The notes: generated by a model from the sequence alone, not told the origin. A stretch of DNA of 64,000 nt from JAJCYL01 sp040222875 (GCA_040222875.1 JAVKCG010000053.1:799182-863181), one strand, 5' to 3'; shown: positions 9,593-18,369, counted from the stretch's first letter. Translations and numbers: made by a program.

Positions 9593-9918
9593 ATGTTGAT
9601 ATTTTTTAATGTCAAGTTCCTCTGAACTCCCAAAATCAGTATTGCCAGGCTTAACATCACACCTATCAAAGAAGCCGTAAATACTAACAAATTCGCATTT
9701 CTTTATTGAATTTTCATTTCGCCGTTTCCAAGAGGAATAAATTCGTTAATACCGTATAAATGCGTCTAACAAATCTCTTATTAGAAGTAAAAGAATTGCC
9801 CTGAATAAGTTGTTAGGAAGTAATTTATAGATTAGCCGGCTTAGACCCACCTTGATATTTTATGAGATAAATTCAAATGGGTTGGCAATTTAATGAGTAA
9901 TAGATCTCTTCTGTAATC

Positions 9919-9946
9919 AAAAAACCCAATCAACTGATTGGGTTTT
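9919..9946. terminator. Bidirectional intrinsic terminator
   Basis: The stem CCCAATCA/TGATTGGG (9925-9942) has a two-base loop. It is flanked by A6 on the left and T4 on the right, so it can work on both strands. It lies 21 bases past the stop of the minus-strand pentapeptide-repeat gene. Confidence 0.85.
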
Positions 9947-9966
9947 ACTTAAAATTTTCATCAGAC

Positions 9967-10740
9967 TTATCTATCCCTATTACTCAATAAATACCTTTCA
10001 AAACTACGTCCGTTGATCTTGGTGTATTTGCTGTCCACATCGTCATTTACCTGAATGCCGCTAAGATCAACCTCGTCATCCATATCTGCATATTTGATGT
10101 TCCAGAGACCGTTAAATTCGGCATTAGTGAATTTTACACCGTCCCTTAATTCAGCGTATTTAAAGTTGGCGTCTTCATCAAATACTGCATTACTGAAATC
10201 TGCTTGCTCTTTAAATTCAGCATATTTAAAGTTGCCTTCTTCATCAAACCGTGTGTTCGAATAATTAGCTTCTCGCTGATATTCAGCATACTTAAAGTTA
10301 GCATCGCGGTTAAATGTTGAGCCACTAAAGTCCGCTTCCTCTTCGAATTCAGAATATTTGAATGCTGCGTCTCGCAAGAATGTGCAATTCTTGAAAGTAA
10401 CGGCCTCATCAAAGTGCGAAACGAAAGTGTATTCAGATCTTTCGTCATGGTAGTAAGCGAGGAAATCATCCTCAAATGTGACATTAACGAAGGTGATCTC
10501 GCCTCGAATTGTATTATCGATCATATTATCACCTGTGCTAAACCACTTTCTGGAAGGTAAGTCCCTGCCTTCTTCGGGATAAGGTGTTAAATCAACGATG
10601 CCACTTACAGTTACATTTTCATATCGGACGTTATCTCCATTTTTGGCCTTGTTCATTATTTCATCGGCAGTTACTGTTTGTGCAATCGCTGTAACCGAAG
10701 TGAAGAGAATAGCGAAAGCCATTGTGGTCAGGATTTTCAT
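9967..10740 (-). CDS. Secreted pentapeptide-repeat protein
   Basis: This 257-residue protein starts at the ATG giving MKILTTMAFAILFTSVTAIA, a standard signal peptide; a longer frame to 10797 adds 19 unlikely residues. The mature part is a Pentapeptide_3-type solenoid. Aromatic positions alternate every 5 and 6 residues (11-residue period), and units of 22 residues (66 bases) begin with xNFKYAE four to five times between about residues 120 and 230. Such folds form a right-handed quadrilateral beta helix. The acidic composition and export signal suggest an extracytoplasmic role; none is known. It is a single gene ending at a strong terminator. Confidence 0.8.
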   Translation of the reverse strand: MKILTTMAFAILFTSVTAIAQTVTADEIMNKAKNGDNVRYENVTVSGIVDLTPYPEEGRDLPSRKWFSTGDNMIDNTIRGEITFVNVTFEDDFLAYYHDERSEYTFVSHFDEAVTFKNCTFLRDAAFKYSEFEEEADFSGSTFNRDANFKYAEYQREANYSNTRFDEEGNFKYAEFKEQADFSNAVFDEDANFKYAELRDGVKFTNAEFNGLWNIKYADMDDEVDLSGIQVNDDVDSKYTKINGRSFERYLLSNRDR

Positions 10741-10851
10741 AGTCGTATTATTTGAGTTTCTTTTAAGTAAGACTGCGTTCATCGGAAAAGGTTGCACTTA
10801 ACTTCGGACTTTCTTCTGGGTTTGCAAGGCGATCTTATTACACCGAAACGC

Positions 10852-11424
10852 TCATGGCATTCGATTTTGATAATCTATCTGAACATCGACAAGGTATTTT
10901 GTTGGTTCCTGGGATAATATTTTCTGCTTACCAGCTACCTGATAACCGGTTAATTGTAGGATATCAGCCAACTTGAATTTTAAGCTTAATGTTCGTGAGC
11001 TCTCGTAAAGTGAGTTAATGTTTTTTGTTGAAATATTGATTTCTTTGGGTTGCTCAGATGCCGGAAACAATTCAACGATAAATTTTTGCACACCATCGGC
11101 ATTGCTATCCTTTCTAGAATAAGTCACAAGATTGCCATTTCGCTCTTCAGTGAAAGCACCAACAAAAGATGGTTTATTAATATCAGCTTCAATAAAAAGG
11201 TTAAGCTCTGTGGCCCAATAGCCAGTGTCAATTTTTGTTTCAGTTTTTTCAGTTTCACCATTTAACTCCACTTTTTTAGTTACTGTGGGGTTAGTAGCCT
11301 TTAGGTGTGAAATCTGATTCTGAAGAATTGTATCTAAATCGAAGTATATATTTAATGCTTCTTCTTCATCATATTGAGAACACCCAACTATTGCTATTAA
11401 AACAAATCCAATTAATTTTTTCAT
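10852..11424 (-). CDS. Hypothetical lipoprotein
   Basis: This 190-residue protein has a lipoprotein signal MKKLIGFVLIAIVGC, with Cys15 as the lipidation site. I do not recognise the rest. It is mixed alpha/beta with an N-terminal EEEALNIYFDLDTILQNQ helix and a C-terminal KYLVDVQIDYQNRMP strand, resembling small Bacteroidota membrane-anchored proteins of no known role. Its ATG overlaps the gpmI stop in a 4-base ATGA, so it is translationally coupled to gpmI. That coupling need not mean a shared pathway. Confidence 0.7.
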   Translation of the reverse strand: MKKLIGFVLIAIVGCSQYDEEEALNIYFDLDTILQNQISHLKATNPTVTKKVELNGETEKTETKIDTGYWATELNLFIEADINKPSFVGAFTEERNGNLVTYSRKDSNADGVQKFIVELFPASEQPKEINISTKNINSLYESSRTLSLKFKLADILQLTGYQVAGKQKILSQEPTKYLVDVQIDYQNRMP

Positions 11425-12941
11425 ATCAGAACTTCTCCGGTCATATCATCAGGAATCTCAATGCCCATAAGCGTTAGAATTGTGGGTGCCAGGTCGCCAA
11501 GCTTGCCATCATTAATCTCACCGTTGAACTCCTTATCAACTACGATACATGGAACAAGGTTTGTTGTATGAGCTGTATTGGGACTTCCATCGGGATTTAT
11601 CATAATGTCAGGGTTCCCATGATCCGCAATTATTAGTGCAGTGTAACCGTTATCCTGGGCCGTTCTTACCACTTCCAGAGTACAGCGGTCAACGGTTTCG
11701 CATGCCTTTACTGCGGCTTCAAAAACACCAGTATGGCCGACCATGTCAGGGTTGGCAAAATTTAAACAGACAAAATCGACTGTACCTTTGGCTAATTCAG
11801 TGTTGATTCTGTCCTTAATATCATTGGCACTCATTTCTGGCTTGAGGTCGTATGTGGCCACTTTTGGAGAGGGGCATAGGATTCTGGTTTCCCCTTCGAA
11901 TTCATTTTCTCTCCCTCCTGAAAAGAAAAATGTGACATGCGGATATTTTTCTGTTTCCGCTATCCTTATTTGTTTTTTCCCATTTCTGCTTAAAACCTCA
12001 CCCAGGGTGTTGGTTAAGTTTTCTTTGCCAAACATCACCTTAACATCTTCAAAGGTGTCATCATAATTGGTCATGGTAACGTAGTATAAATCAAGTTTAT
12101 TCATACCGAATTCTGAGAAGTCCTCTTGGGTGAGTGCCTCGGTAATTTGTCGCCCCCTGTCAGTTCTAAAATTAAAGCAAAGCACAAGATCACCTTTTTC
12201 AATAGTGGCAATAGGAATGCCATTGTCATCAACCTGAACTATCGGTTTGACAAACTCATCAGTGATGCCTTGAGCGTAAGATTCTTCAATAGCATCACCA
12301 ATATTTTGAGATTTTTGGCCTGCTCCCTTAACCATAGCATCGTAAGCCAGCTTAACCCGTTCCCATCGTTTATCCCGGTCCATAGCATAATAGCGGCCTG
12401 TTATACTAGCAATTTGACCAGTTGTTTTATCTAAGTGTGACTGTAAATCATTGATGAAACCTTTTCCACTTTTAGGGTCGCAATCTCGGCCGTCAGTGAA
12501 GGCATGGACATAAACTTTATTAAGCCCAAAGTTCTTTGCCGAGGTACATAATCCCTTCAAATGTTTGATGTGACTATGCACCCCACCATCAGAAACCAAC
12601 CCAATGAAATGTACTTTCTTACCAGAAGATTTAGCATAGTCAAAAGCTTTGACCAATGCTATATTTTCTCCTATTGAGCCGTCTTCAACGGCATTGTTGA
12701 GCTTCACAAGATCTTGATAAACCACTCTGCCAGCGCCAATGTTCATATGCCCAACTTCAGAATTTCCCATTTGTCCTTCAGGCAGCCCAACCGCTAATCC
12801 CGATGCTTGAAGTTTGCTGTTTGGATATTTGGAGTACAATGAATCCATGAATGGTGTATTGGCTGCGGCAATTGCAGAAACTTTAGGGTCGGTACCCAGC
12901 CCCCAGCCGTCCAAAATCATCAGAATTACTTTCTTATTCAT
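11421..12941 (-). CDS. gpmI: 2,3-bisphosphoglycerate-independent phosphoglycerate mutase
   Basis: This 506-residue cytoplasmic enzyme interconverts 3- and 2-phosphoglycerate using two Mn ions and a phosphoserine. The metal-binding start is MILDGWGLG. The catalytic serine is in MGNSEVGHMNIGAGR, and the substrate motifs FTDGRDCDP and GRYYAMDRDKRWERVK follow. The C-terminal metal site includes NPDMVGHTG and IIADHGN. The size is normal for the family (about 510). I place the start at the ATG giving MNKKVILM; a longer frame to 12995 would add 18 residues that the family lacks and would place the start upstream of the -7 element. The lipoprotein gene follows with ATGA overlap. Confidence 0.97.
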   Translation of the reverse strand: MNKKVILMILDGWGLGTDPKVSAIAAANTPFMDSLYSKYPNSKLQASGLAVGLPEGQMGNSEVGHMNIGAGRVVYQDLVKLNNAVEDGSIGENIALVKAFDYAKSSGKKVHFIGLVSDGGVHSHIKHLKGLCTSAKNFGLNKVYVHAFTDGRDCDPKSGKGFINDLQSHLDKTTGQIASITGRYYAMDRDKRWERVKLAYDAMVKGAGQKSQNIGDAIEESYAQGITDEFVKPIVQVDDNGIPIATIEKGDLVLCFNFRTDRGRQITEALTQEDFSEFGMNKLDLYYVTMTNYDDTFEDVKVMFGKENLTNTLGEVLSRNGKKQIRIAETEKYPHVTFFFSGGRENEFEGETRILCPSPKVATYDLKPEMSANDIKDRINTELAKGTVDFVCLNFANPDMVGHTGVFEAAVKACETVDRCTLEVVRTAQDNGYTALIIADHGNPDIMINPDGSPNTAHTTNLVPCIVVDKEFNGEINDGKLGDLAPTILTLMGIEIPDDMTGEVLI

Positions 12942-12945
12942 GTTG

Positions 12946-12953
12946 CAAATATA
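12946..12953 (-). promoter_or_regulatory. -7 element of gpmI promoter
   Basis: TATATTTG on the minus strand ends four bases before the gpmI ATG, matching TAnnTTTG. It implies a nearly leaderless mRNA and supports the short start at 12941. No well-spaced -33 TTG was seen. Confidence 0.4.
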
Positions 12954-13114
12954 ATAGGGTGCATTGCTGAGACGCTCAATATGTTCAATAGTCATTTTGG
13001 CATAAATGTCATTTTAAAATGTTTACAACAAGACAGATCATTTAATCGGAATTTTATAATGCTTATCTTAGGCTCTGGCATAATAATGGCTATCAATCAA
13101 CCCAATTTGGTGAA

Positions 13115-13516
13115 ATGAAAAGTATGAGATTGACAGTTTTAATATTGATACTTACCATAAGCGGGAATGCTTTCATAGCAGGGGCACAGGTCAATGTGAT
13201 TAGCAATGTTGGCACTGCATTGAAAGCCGGTAGTTCTCGTGAACTTATCAAGTATTTTAATGATGTGATTGAACTGAAAATTGATGGTCAGAGCTCAAAT
13301 TATAGCCGCACACAAGCTGAATTTATTCTCAAAGACTTTTTTAAGAAATATGAGGTAGTTGGCTTTGACTATGTGTTTGAAGGCAATTCCAGGGAAGGCT
13401 TAAAATACGCTATCGGGAAATACTCGCACAAGTCAGGCACACATCGGGTTTACATTCTATTCAAGAAAGTGGGTGACACCTTAATGATTGATACCCTGGA
13501 TTTCACGAAAGAATAA
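13115..13516 (+). CDS. DUF4783 secreted protein
   Basis: This 133-residue protein has a signal peptide (MKSMRLTVLILILTISGNAF, cleavage probably after AGAQ). The mature part fits DUF4783, an NTF2-like small domain: ALKAGSSRELIKYFNDVIEL, then SYSRTQAEFILKDFFKKY-like sequence, and an end of TLMIDTLDFTKE. Proteins of this family sit next to nadC in many Bacteroidota, as here (20 bases upstream). The role is unknown and it is probably periplasmic. Confidence 0.8.
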   Translation: MKSMRLTVLILILTISGNAFIAGAQVNVISNVGTALKAGSSRELIKYFNDVIELKIDGQSSNYSRTQAEFILKDFFKKYEVVGFDYVFEGNSREGLKYAIGKYSHKSGTHRVYILFKKVGDTLMIDTLDFTKE

Positions 13517-13524
13517 TTCCCCTC

Positions 13525-13532
13525 TACCTTTG
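13525..13532 (+). promoter_or_regulatory. -7-like element before nadC
   Basis: TACCTTTG matches TAnnTTTG and ends four bases before the nadC ATG, so nadC could also be transcribed alone with almost no leader. No clear -33 partner was found. Confidence 0.35.
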
Positions 13533-13536
13533 GCAA

Positions 13537-14394
13537 ATGAATTTGCCATATCTATCCGAACAAAGTATTTCTGATTTTATTGAGACCGCACTTAATGAAG
13601 ATATTGGTGTTGGGGATCACTCATCATTAGGGTCGATTCCTAAAGGAAAGGAAAGCCAGGCCAGGCTTTTAATTAAGGGCGAAGGTGTTTTGGCTGGAGT
13701 TCAATTGGCTGAAAAAATTTTCAGAAAAGTTGATCCTTACCTTGAGGTGAACTTATTGCTTAAAGATGGTGATCAGGTTAAATATGGAGATATCGGATTA
13801 ACCGTCATTGGCAGCACCACATCAATCTTATCATCCGAACGATTGGTCTTAAACTGTATGCAACGAATGAGCGGAATAGCTACAAAAACAGCTAGGTTGA
13901 ACAAGATGATTGAACATACTAATGCCAAACTTTTAGATACAAGAAAAACCACACCGAATTTCAGGATGATGGAGAAATGGGCGGTTGCAATTGGTGGTGG
14001 CACCAACCATCGGTTTGGTCTGTTTGATATGGTGATGCTTAAGGATAACCACAATGATTTTGCAGGTGGGATTACCAAGGCGGTTACATCAACAGTTGAG
14101 TATTTAAGATTAAACAATCTGGATTTGAAAATTGAGGTTGAGACTCGAAATCTGGATGAAGTGAAGGAAGCACTGTCTACGGGGGCAGTCGATCAGATTA
14201 TGCTTGACAATTTTGAGGTGCCTGCCATGAAAGAAGCCGTTGAATTCATTGATGGTCGAGTAAAAACTGAAGCATCAGGAGGGATAACAGAGGAGACAAT
14301 TGTGGCCATTGCTAAAACCGGTGTGGACTATATTTCTGTTGGGGCATTGACGCACTCTTATAACAGTTTGGATATTAGCCTGAAGGCATTTTAA
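13537..14394 (+). CDS. nadC: Nicotinate-nucleotide pyrophosphorylase (carboxylating)
   Basis: This 285-residue cytoplasmic enzyme turns quinolinate and PRPP into nicotinate mononucleotide and CO2 in NAD synthesis. Visible family motifs are NEDIGVGDHSS at the N-terminus, the PRPP/quinolinate-binding LLDTRKTTPNFR, KWAVAIGGGTNHRFGL and MVMLKDNH, and the barrel end EASGGITEETI and YISVGALTHS. Length is normal for the family. It lies just downstream of the DUF4783 gene on the same strand. Confidence 0.96.
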   Translation: MNLPYLSEQSISDFIETALNEDIGVGDHSSLGSIPKGKESQARLLIKGEGVLAGVQLAEKIFRKVDPYLEVNLLLKDGDQVKYGDIGLTVIGSTTSILSSERLVLNCMQRMSGIATKTARLNKMIEHTNAKLLDTRKTTPNFRMMEKWAVAIGGGTNHRFGLFDMVMLKDNHNDFAGGITKAVTSTVEYLRLNNLDLKIEVETRNLDEVKEALSTGAVDQIMLDNFEVPAMKEAVEFIDGRVKTEASGGITEETIVAIAKTGVDYISVGALTHSYNSLDISLKAF

Positions 14395-14432
14395 AAGTAT
14401 TTGGTCGGCTTCAATTCCGACAATCTTTAATT

Positions 14433-14440
14433 TATTTTTG
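14433..14440 (+). promoter_or_regulatory. -7-like element before the YcxB-like gene
   Basis: TATTTTTG matches TAnnTTTG, 30 bases before the ATG at 14471. The -33 partner is not obvious. Confidence 0.3.
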
Positions 14441-14470
14441 CACTCCAATTTTCAAAAGTTGATATTCTGA

Positions 14471-14971
14471 ATGCACATAAAAACACGTAAATACGAACTT
14501 CCCAAAAGCACTTATATCAAAATGGGGATGAGAAATATTGTGAGGGAGCAATGGTGGGTTTTTCTTATCTACCTGGGAATATGTGGGGGTTATTTTTGGA
14601 TAGCTACCCACTGGTGGATAACCGGGGCGAATATTGCCCTCTTAATTTATTTCCTTTTTTGGTTGATACAGTTTTCGGGAATGACCCAACTGGAGCAGGG
14701 CAAAATACTCTTCGAGAAGCTTTCTTATGAAATTGACAGCCGTCAAATATTAATTAAGCTAAGCAGTAAGCAGGGAATGCCTATTAAGTGGGATATGATC
14801 AAAAGAGGATCAAAAGGAAAGGATCACTTCAAACTGGTGATGAATAAGGCTCAAATGATTTATCTTCCATTCAAAATTTTTCCTTCTGATGCTCAGTTGA
14901 AATGGATGGAAACGATTATGATACGGAAAGGCCTGATAAAAGGAGTGGCCGACCAAAAGGTGGTAAAATAG
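14471..14971 (+). CDS. YcxB-like membrane protein
   Basis: This 166-residue protein has two membrane helices (about residues 25-43 and 48-67) joined by a short loop, then a soluble C-terminal domain with ISYEIDSRQILIKLSS-like and MPIKWDMIKRGSKGKDHFKL sequence and MIYLPFKIFPSD. This two-helix plus small beta domain layout is that of YcxB-like proteins, whose role is unknown. Its end overlaps the start of recX by 70 bases in another frame. The pair is probably co-transcribed. Confidence 0.65.
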   Translation: MHIKTRKYELPKSTYIKMGMRNIVREQWWVFLIYLGICGGYFWIATHWWITGANIALLIYFLFWLIQFSGMTQLEQGKILFEKLSYEIDSRQILIKLSSKQGMPIKWDMIKRGSKGKDHFKLVMNKAQMIYLPFKIFPSDAQLKWMETIMIRKGLIKGVADQKVVK

Positions 14972-15441
14972 ATTTACCGCGGCCAGACTATATAAAACAA
15001 GCCAAAGAGAAAGCGGCCTCATATTGCGCCTATCAAGAACGTACCCAACAAGAAGTACGGGATAAGCTTTACGCTTTAGGGTTACATCAAGAAGAAGTTG
15101 AAGAGGTTTTGACGGAACTCATACTTGATAATTTCATTAATGAAGAGCGGTTTGCTAAATCTTTTGCAAGAGGAAAGTTCAATTTCAACAAGTGGGGTAG
15201 ATTGAAAATAAGGCAAACCCTTAAGCTAAAGAGACTATCTGATAGGTGCATTGAAGAAGGACTGAATGAGATCGATGACGCGGATTATCATCAAATGATT
15301 GAGACTTTGGCAGAGAAGAAAATGACCATCCTGGATCGTTCTGATGTTTGGGCGACAAAAAATAAAACTGCGAGATATTTGATTGGTAAGGGCTTCGAGG
15401 CTGAGTTAGTTTGGAACGTGGTAAACGACAAACTAGCGTGA
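14902..15441 (+). CDS. recX: Regulatory protein RecX
   Basis: This 179-residue protein fits RecX, which inhibits RecA filaments. It shows three-helix repeats typical of the family: ASYCAYQERTQQEVRDKL, then LILDNFINEERFAKSFARGK, NKWGRLKIRQTLKLK, and a last repeat ARYLIGKGFEAELVWNVV. The start ATG overlaps the upstream membrane protein gene by 70 bases; the basic N-terminal ~25 residues (RPDKRSGRPKGG) may not be fully translated. The stop overlaps the next gene's GTG. Confidence 0.88.
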   Translation: MDGNDYDTERPDKRSGRPKGGKIDLPRPDYIKQAKEKAASYCAYQERTQQEVRDKLYALGLHQEEVEEVLTELILDNFINEERFAKSFARGKFNFNKWGRLKIRQTLKLKRLSDRCIEEGLNEIDDADYHQMIETLAEKKMTILDRSDVWATKNKTARYLIGKGFEAELVWNVVNDKLA

Positions 15442-15998
15442 AAGAACTGCTCAATAAAATTCGGGCCTGCACAGAATGTGAGAAGCATCTGCAATTGGGG
15501 CCGAGGCCTGTGCTACAAGCAAGTGAAAACAGCAAATTGGTAATAATCGGCCAGGCTCCGGGATTAAGAGTGCATGAGTCTGGCATTCCCTGGGATGATA
15601 AAAGTGGGGACAATCTCCGCGGTTGGTTGGGTGTGAACAAGGAGACATTCTACAATCCAGATAAAATCGCTTTAATTCCTATGGGTTTCTGTTATCCTGG
15701 AAAAGGCAGTTCAGGCGACCTGCCTCCCAGAAAGGAGTGCGCACCTTTGTGGCATGAAGCTCTCTTATCCAGCATTACAAAAGTCAAGTTGACTCTGCTT
15801 ATCGGTAATTACGCCCAGGGATATTACCTGCCTAAGGATTCTTTAACCCTGACAGAAAGGGTGAAGAACTATAAAGAGTATCTGCCAAAATACTTTGTGC
15901 TACCGCATCCATCACCACGCAACAATATATGGATGAAGAAGAACCCCTGGTTTAAGGAAGAAGTGTTGGAAAGCCTAAAGCAACGGATCATTCTATAA
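15438..15998 (+). CDS. Uracil-DNA glycosylase family protein
   Basis: This 186-residue protein belongs to the uracil-DNA glycosylase superfamily. Motif 1 is IIGQAPGLRVHESGIPWDD and the C-terminal motif is LPHPSPRNNIW. Only two of the cysteines that bind iron-sulfur in family 4 enzymes remain visible at the N-terminus (CTEC), so it is a variant of unproven activity. I chose the GTG at 15438, which overlaps the recX stop (GTGA) and gives translational coupling; a TTG at 15411 would add nine residues. The context with recX suggests a DNA-repair unit. The 3' end overlaps the convergent CotH gene by 11 bases. Confidence 0.8.
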   Translation: MKELLNKIRACTECEKHLQLGPRPVLQASENSKLVIIGQAPGLRVHESGIPWDDKSGDNLRGWLGVNKETFYNPDKIALIPMGFCYPGKGSSGDLPPRKECAPLWHEALLSSITKVKLTLLIGNYAQGYYLPKDSLTLTERVKNYKEYLPKYFVLPHPSPRNNIWMKKNPWFKEEVLESLKQRIIL

Positions 15999-17838
15999 CA
16001 ATCCTTAGCTGTTGGTTTAGCTCATCACTCTGAAAAGTTAGAATATAAACACCTGCTGATAAATTGTTGATGTTCATCAGATTCTTACCAGGTTTTAATT
16101 CTACTCCGTTTGAGCGTTTAACTTCAATCCCTTGATTGTTCACTACAATTAAGCTTCCTGTGGCACTATCGTTGAGTGTGCTATTAATGAAAAACAAACC
16201 TGAATTGGGGTTGGGTATGACCTTTAACGATTGTGTTTGAGGGATATCTGTTGCAATACAACTGAAGCCAAAATCTTCAAGATTAAAAAAGTCTCTGAGC
16301 TGTAACTCCAGAATGCATGGCCTTAAATTCAGGAAATTTCTAATTGATCCAACATTTTTCTCCCATCTGGCTAAATCAGGAATGTCATTCCATCTTGCCA
16401 CGTGGGAGGCTATTTCTGGGTGATATAGATTTTCAATTGAGTCTAATTTCTTAGTGGTAGTTTCATTTGCAAAATGAGTATTTAAATTCTCAGCATATCT
16501 CGAAACGAACATTAAAACGAAATCTTCATTTTGAATGAGCTTATGAAATAACATCGCAGTAATTGGGGGGTAATCATATTTCTCAGGAATATCATTCACA
16601 ACATCGAAAATATTTTGATGGCTCCCATCATACCCTCTGTCAATATCAAAAAACAGCCAACGCCATTTACCACTTTCATGCCTGGGCCTCCACATATCCA
16701 CATTATTTCCCGGCCAATCCCTGTTCCCAAAAAATGTTTCTGCAATCATGTAATTGATATAATTCTCTATATCAATTAGTTCTTGAATAGCATTATAGTT
16801 TTCATTTTCTGAGAAGTCATTCTGCACTAAGAAATTAAACATCTCCTGGCTGTTACTTGATTCGTTTGAGATTAGTAGTACTTCTTCCTTTTTATAATCC
16901 GTTACATATTCAATGTATCGATCGTCCTGCCGGTCCCGCATATCATGGATGCCCCAATATTCACCATTTAGAAAAACAATGACAGGTCTTCCGGTTTGAA
17001 TTTCCAAATTAAGGGGCCTGCTTAATTCATGAGCTAATAAATCTTTAATAAGTGTCGGTGGGCCCTCGCCTGTACTTGCTCTAAGCATGATTCGCTTGTA
17101 TTCGTCTGCTTCACGATGTGGTAGTAAAGGATAATTGAAATACTTTTCACCATACTCGTTCCTGGCATATATCCGTAGCGACTTTTGTGCATTTCTTCTG
17201 GAAACACTTCCATGAATTCGTACTCCGGCATTTTGAGAAAAGTTGAGTTCACCATTTGAGCTGAAGTACTCAACGTAAACAGGCCTCTCCCAACCGCTTC
17301 CTCGCTGATAATAGTTTCCGGTATTCCAATCATTCTTTTGATAGTGAGCACCCGGTACATAAATCCCACTATCTCTGCTAAAAAAATTTTCGCCGTCGGT
17401 TATCAACGACATAACTGGCATGGTATACCTCTCAAAAATCAGGCTGTCAACAAAATAGGTCTTTGCGTATACTTCGCTAGTGATTTGTCCATTTCGGAAT
17501 GAAGCGCACTTTAAGACATGGGCCTTATCTATCTTTTTTGATGGTTTTTCCCATGAGCCGTTAATTGCTGTTTTAATTGAAGCAAATTGATTTGGTTCAT
17601 TGTACCGATAGCTTAACTCAACGAAATCTGCTAATAGTGCAGATTCGTTTGTTGGGATGCTACCATCTCTGGTATACCGAATTTCAAATCCCAGATCAGA
17701 CCTGATTTCTAAGGCAATTGGCTTTGTATAAAAGCCAGCTTTATGAGAAAACTGCAACCTATCCTGACCAAAAACCTGGGTCATGAACATTACCAGGACT
17801 AAAGACAATAGTGACTTATATGTCGTGACTGAGCTCAC
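15988..17838 (-). CDS. CotH-like protein with T9SS sorting domain
   Basis: This 616-residue exported protein has a signal peptide ending near FGQ. Next comes a chitobiase/beta-hexosaminidase C-terminal-like beta domain (GFEIRYTRDGSIPTNES, about residues 50-65). The CotH kinase-like core runs from about residue 150 to 500; its signature pieces are RIHGSVSRRNAQKSLRIY, NGEYWGIHDMRDRQ, ETFFGNRDWPGNN and RWLFFDIDRGYDG. The last ~80 residues form a type A T9SS sorting domain (NPNSGLFFIN...LSAGVYILTF). CotH family members can be protein kinases, but the secreted Bacteroidota forms are uncharacterised. It is likely surface-exposed or secreted. It ends 7 bases after the upstream EXPERA gene begins its intergenic gap. 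Confidence 0.87.
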   Translation of the reverse strand: MSSVTTYKSLLSLVLVMFMTQVFGQDRLQFSHKAGFYTKPIALEIRSDLGFEIRYTRDGSIPTNESALLADFVELSYRYNEPNQFASIKTAINGSWEKPSKKIDKAHVLKCASFRNGQITSEVYAKTYFVDSLIFERYTMPVMSLITDGENFFSRDSGIYVPGAHYQKNDWNTGNYYQRGSGWERPVYVEYFSSNGELNFSQNAGVRIHGSVSRRNAQKSLRIYARNEYGEKYFNYPLLPHREADEYKRIMLRASTGEGPPTLIKDLLAHELSRPLNLEIQTGRPVIVFLNGEYWGIHDMRDRQDDRYIEYVTDYKKEEVLLISNESSNSQEMFNFLVQNDFSENENYNAIQELIDIENYINYMIAETFFGNRDWPGNNVDMWRPRHESGKWRWLFFDIDRGYDGSHQNIFDVVNDIPEKYDYPPITAMLFHKLIQNEDFVLMFVSRYAENLNTHFANETTTKKLDSIENLYHPEIASHVARWNDIPDLARWEKNVGSIRNFLNLRPCILELQLRDFFNLEDFGFSCIATDIPQTQSLKVIPNPNSGLFFINSTLNDSATGSLIVVNNQGIEVKRSNGVELKPGKNLMNINNLSAGVYILTFQSDELNQQLRIVIE

Positions 17839-17844
17839 CTCTTA

Positions 17845-18369
17845 TTATTGATTTGAAACTTCACTCGTAAACGGATGACTGGTGTTTCTCATTCTAAAAA
17901 TGAAAATCAATGGAAAAATGATCCATGAGGCATTCGCAAAAAGTACAATGCCCAGTGATTCAGAAGCGTATTCGCCCCAAATTTCCTCAAACAAGATAAT
18001 AATCACATTGGTCATCAACATAGAAGCCCAAACAATGCCCGGGATTCTAATCCACTCTTTGCCTTTATGAAATGCGTAAATCGCCAGCAAATAGAATGGG
18101 CCAAAATATAATTGATCAATCCAAATGGTAGCCTGCCACCAGGGTGGCCTTGCAATTAAGGCGGGATCAAATGTGAATCCCCACCAGTGAACCGCATCTA
18201 CCATAAATTTTGGAGGCCAGATTGGGTAATTGAAATTATTTGGATCAGCAATTACCAATTGTTCAATATCAATCATGTAAGTGATGAAAATTGCATTGAT
18301 GTAGAAAAATATTAGCAGTACAATGTCTATCGGACGCTCTTTCAACGGAATTACTACTCTTGATGTCAT
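17845..18369 (-). CDS. EXPERA/EBP-like membrane protein
   Basis: This 174-residue protein has four predicted membrane helices (about residues 13-33, 75-100, 110-132 and 143-163). The pattern RPIDIVLLIFFYINAIFITY, WWQATIWIDQLYFGPFYLLA and ASMLMTNVIIILFEEIWG matches the EXPERA domain shared by emopamil-binding protein, TM6SF2 and TMEM97. In eukaryotes these act on sterols; the substrate in bacteria is unknown. The conserved Glu in the third helix region (EEIWG) is present. Its start faces punA, with 44 bases between them. The CotH gene follows on the same strand after six bases. Confidence 0.75.
   Translation of the reverse strand: MTSRVVIPLKERPIDIVLLIFFYINAIFITYMIDIEQLVIADPNNFNYPIWPPKFMVDAVHWWGFTFDPALIARPPWWQATIWIDQLYFGPFYLLAIYAFHKGKEWIRIPGIVWASMLMTNVIIILFEEIWGEYASESLGIVLFANASWIIFPLIFIFRMRNTSHPFTSEVSNQ

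Noticed and set aside
10090..10400. CRISPR-like array (66-bp regular repeats)
   Set aside because: The repeats are in frame, diverged and code for a protein solenoid with a signal peptide; there are no unique spacers.
12942..12995. Longer gpmI frame starting at 12995
   Set aside because: The 18 extra residues are absent from the family, and a -7 promoter element lies inside this stretch, right before the shorter ATG.
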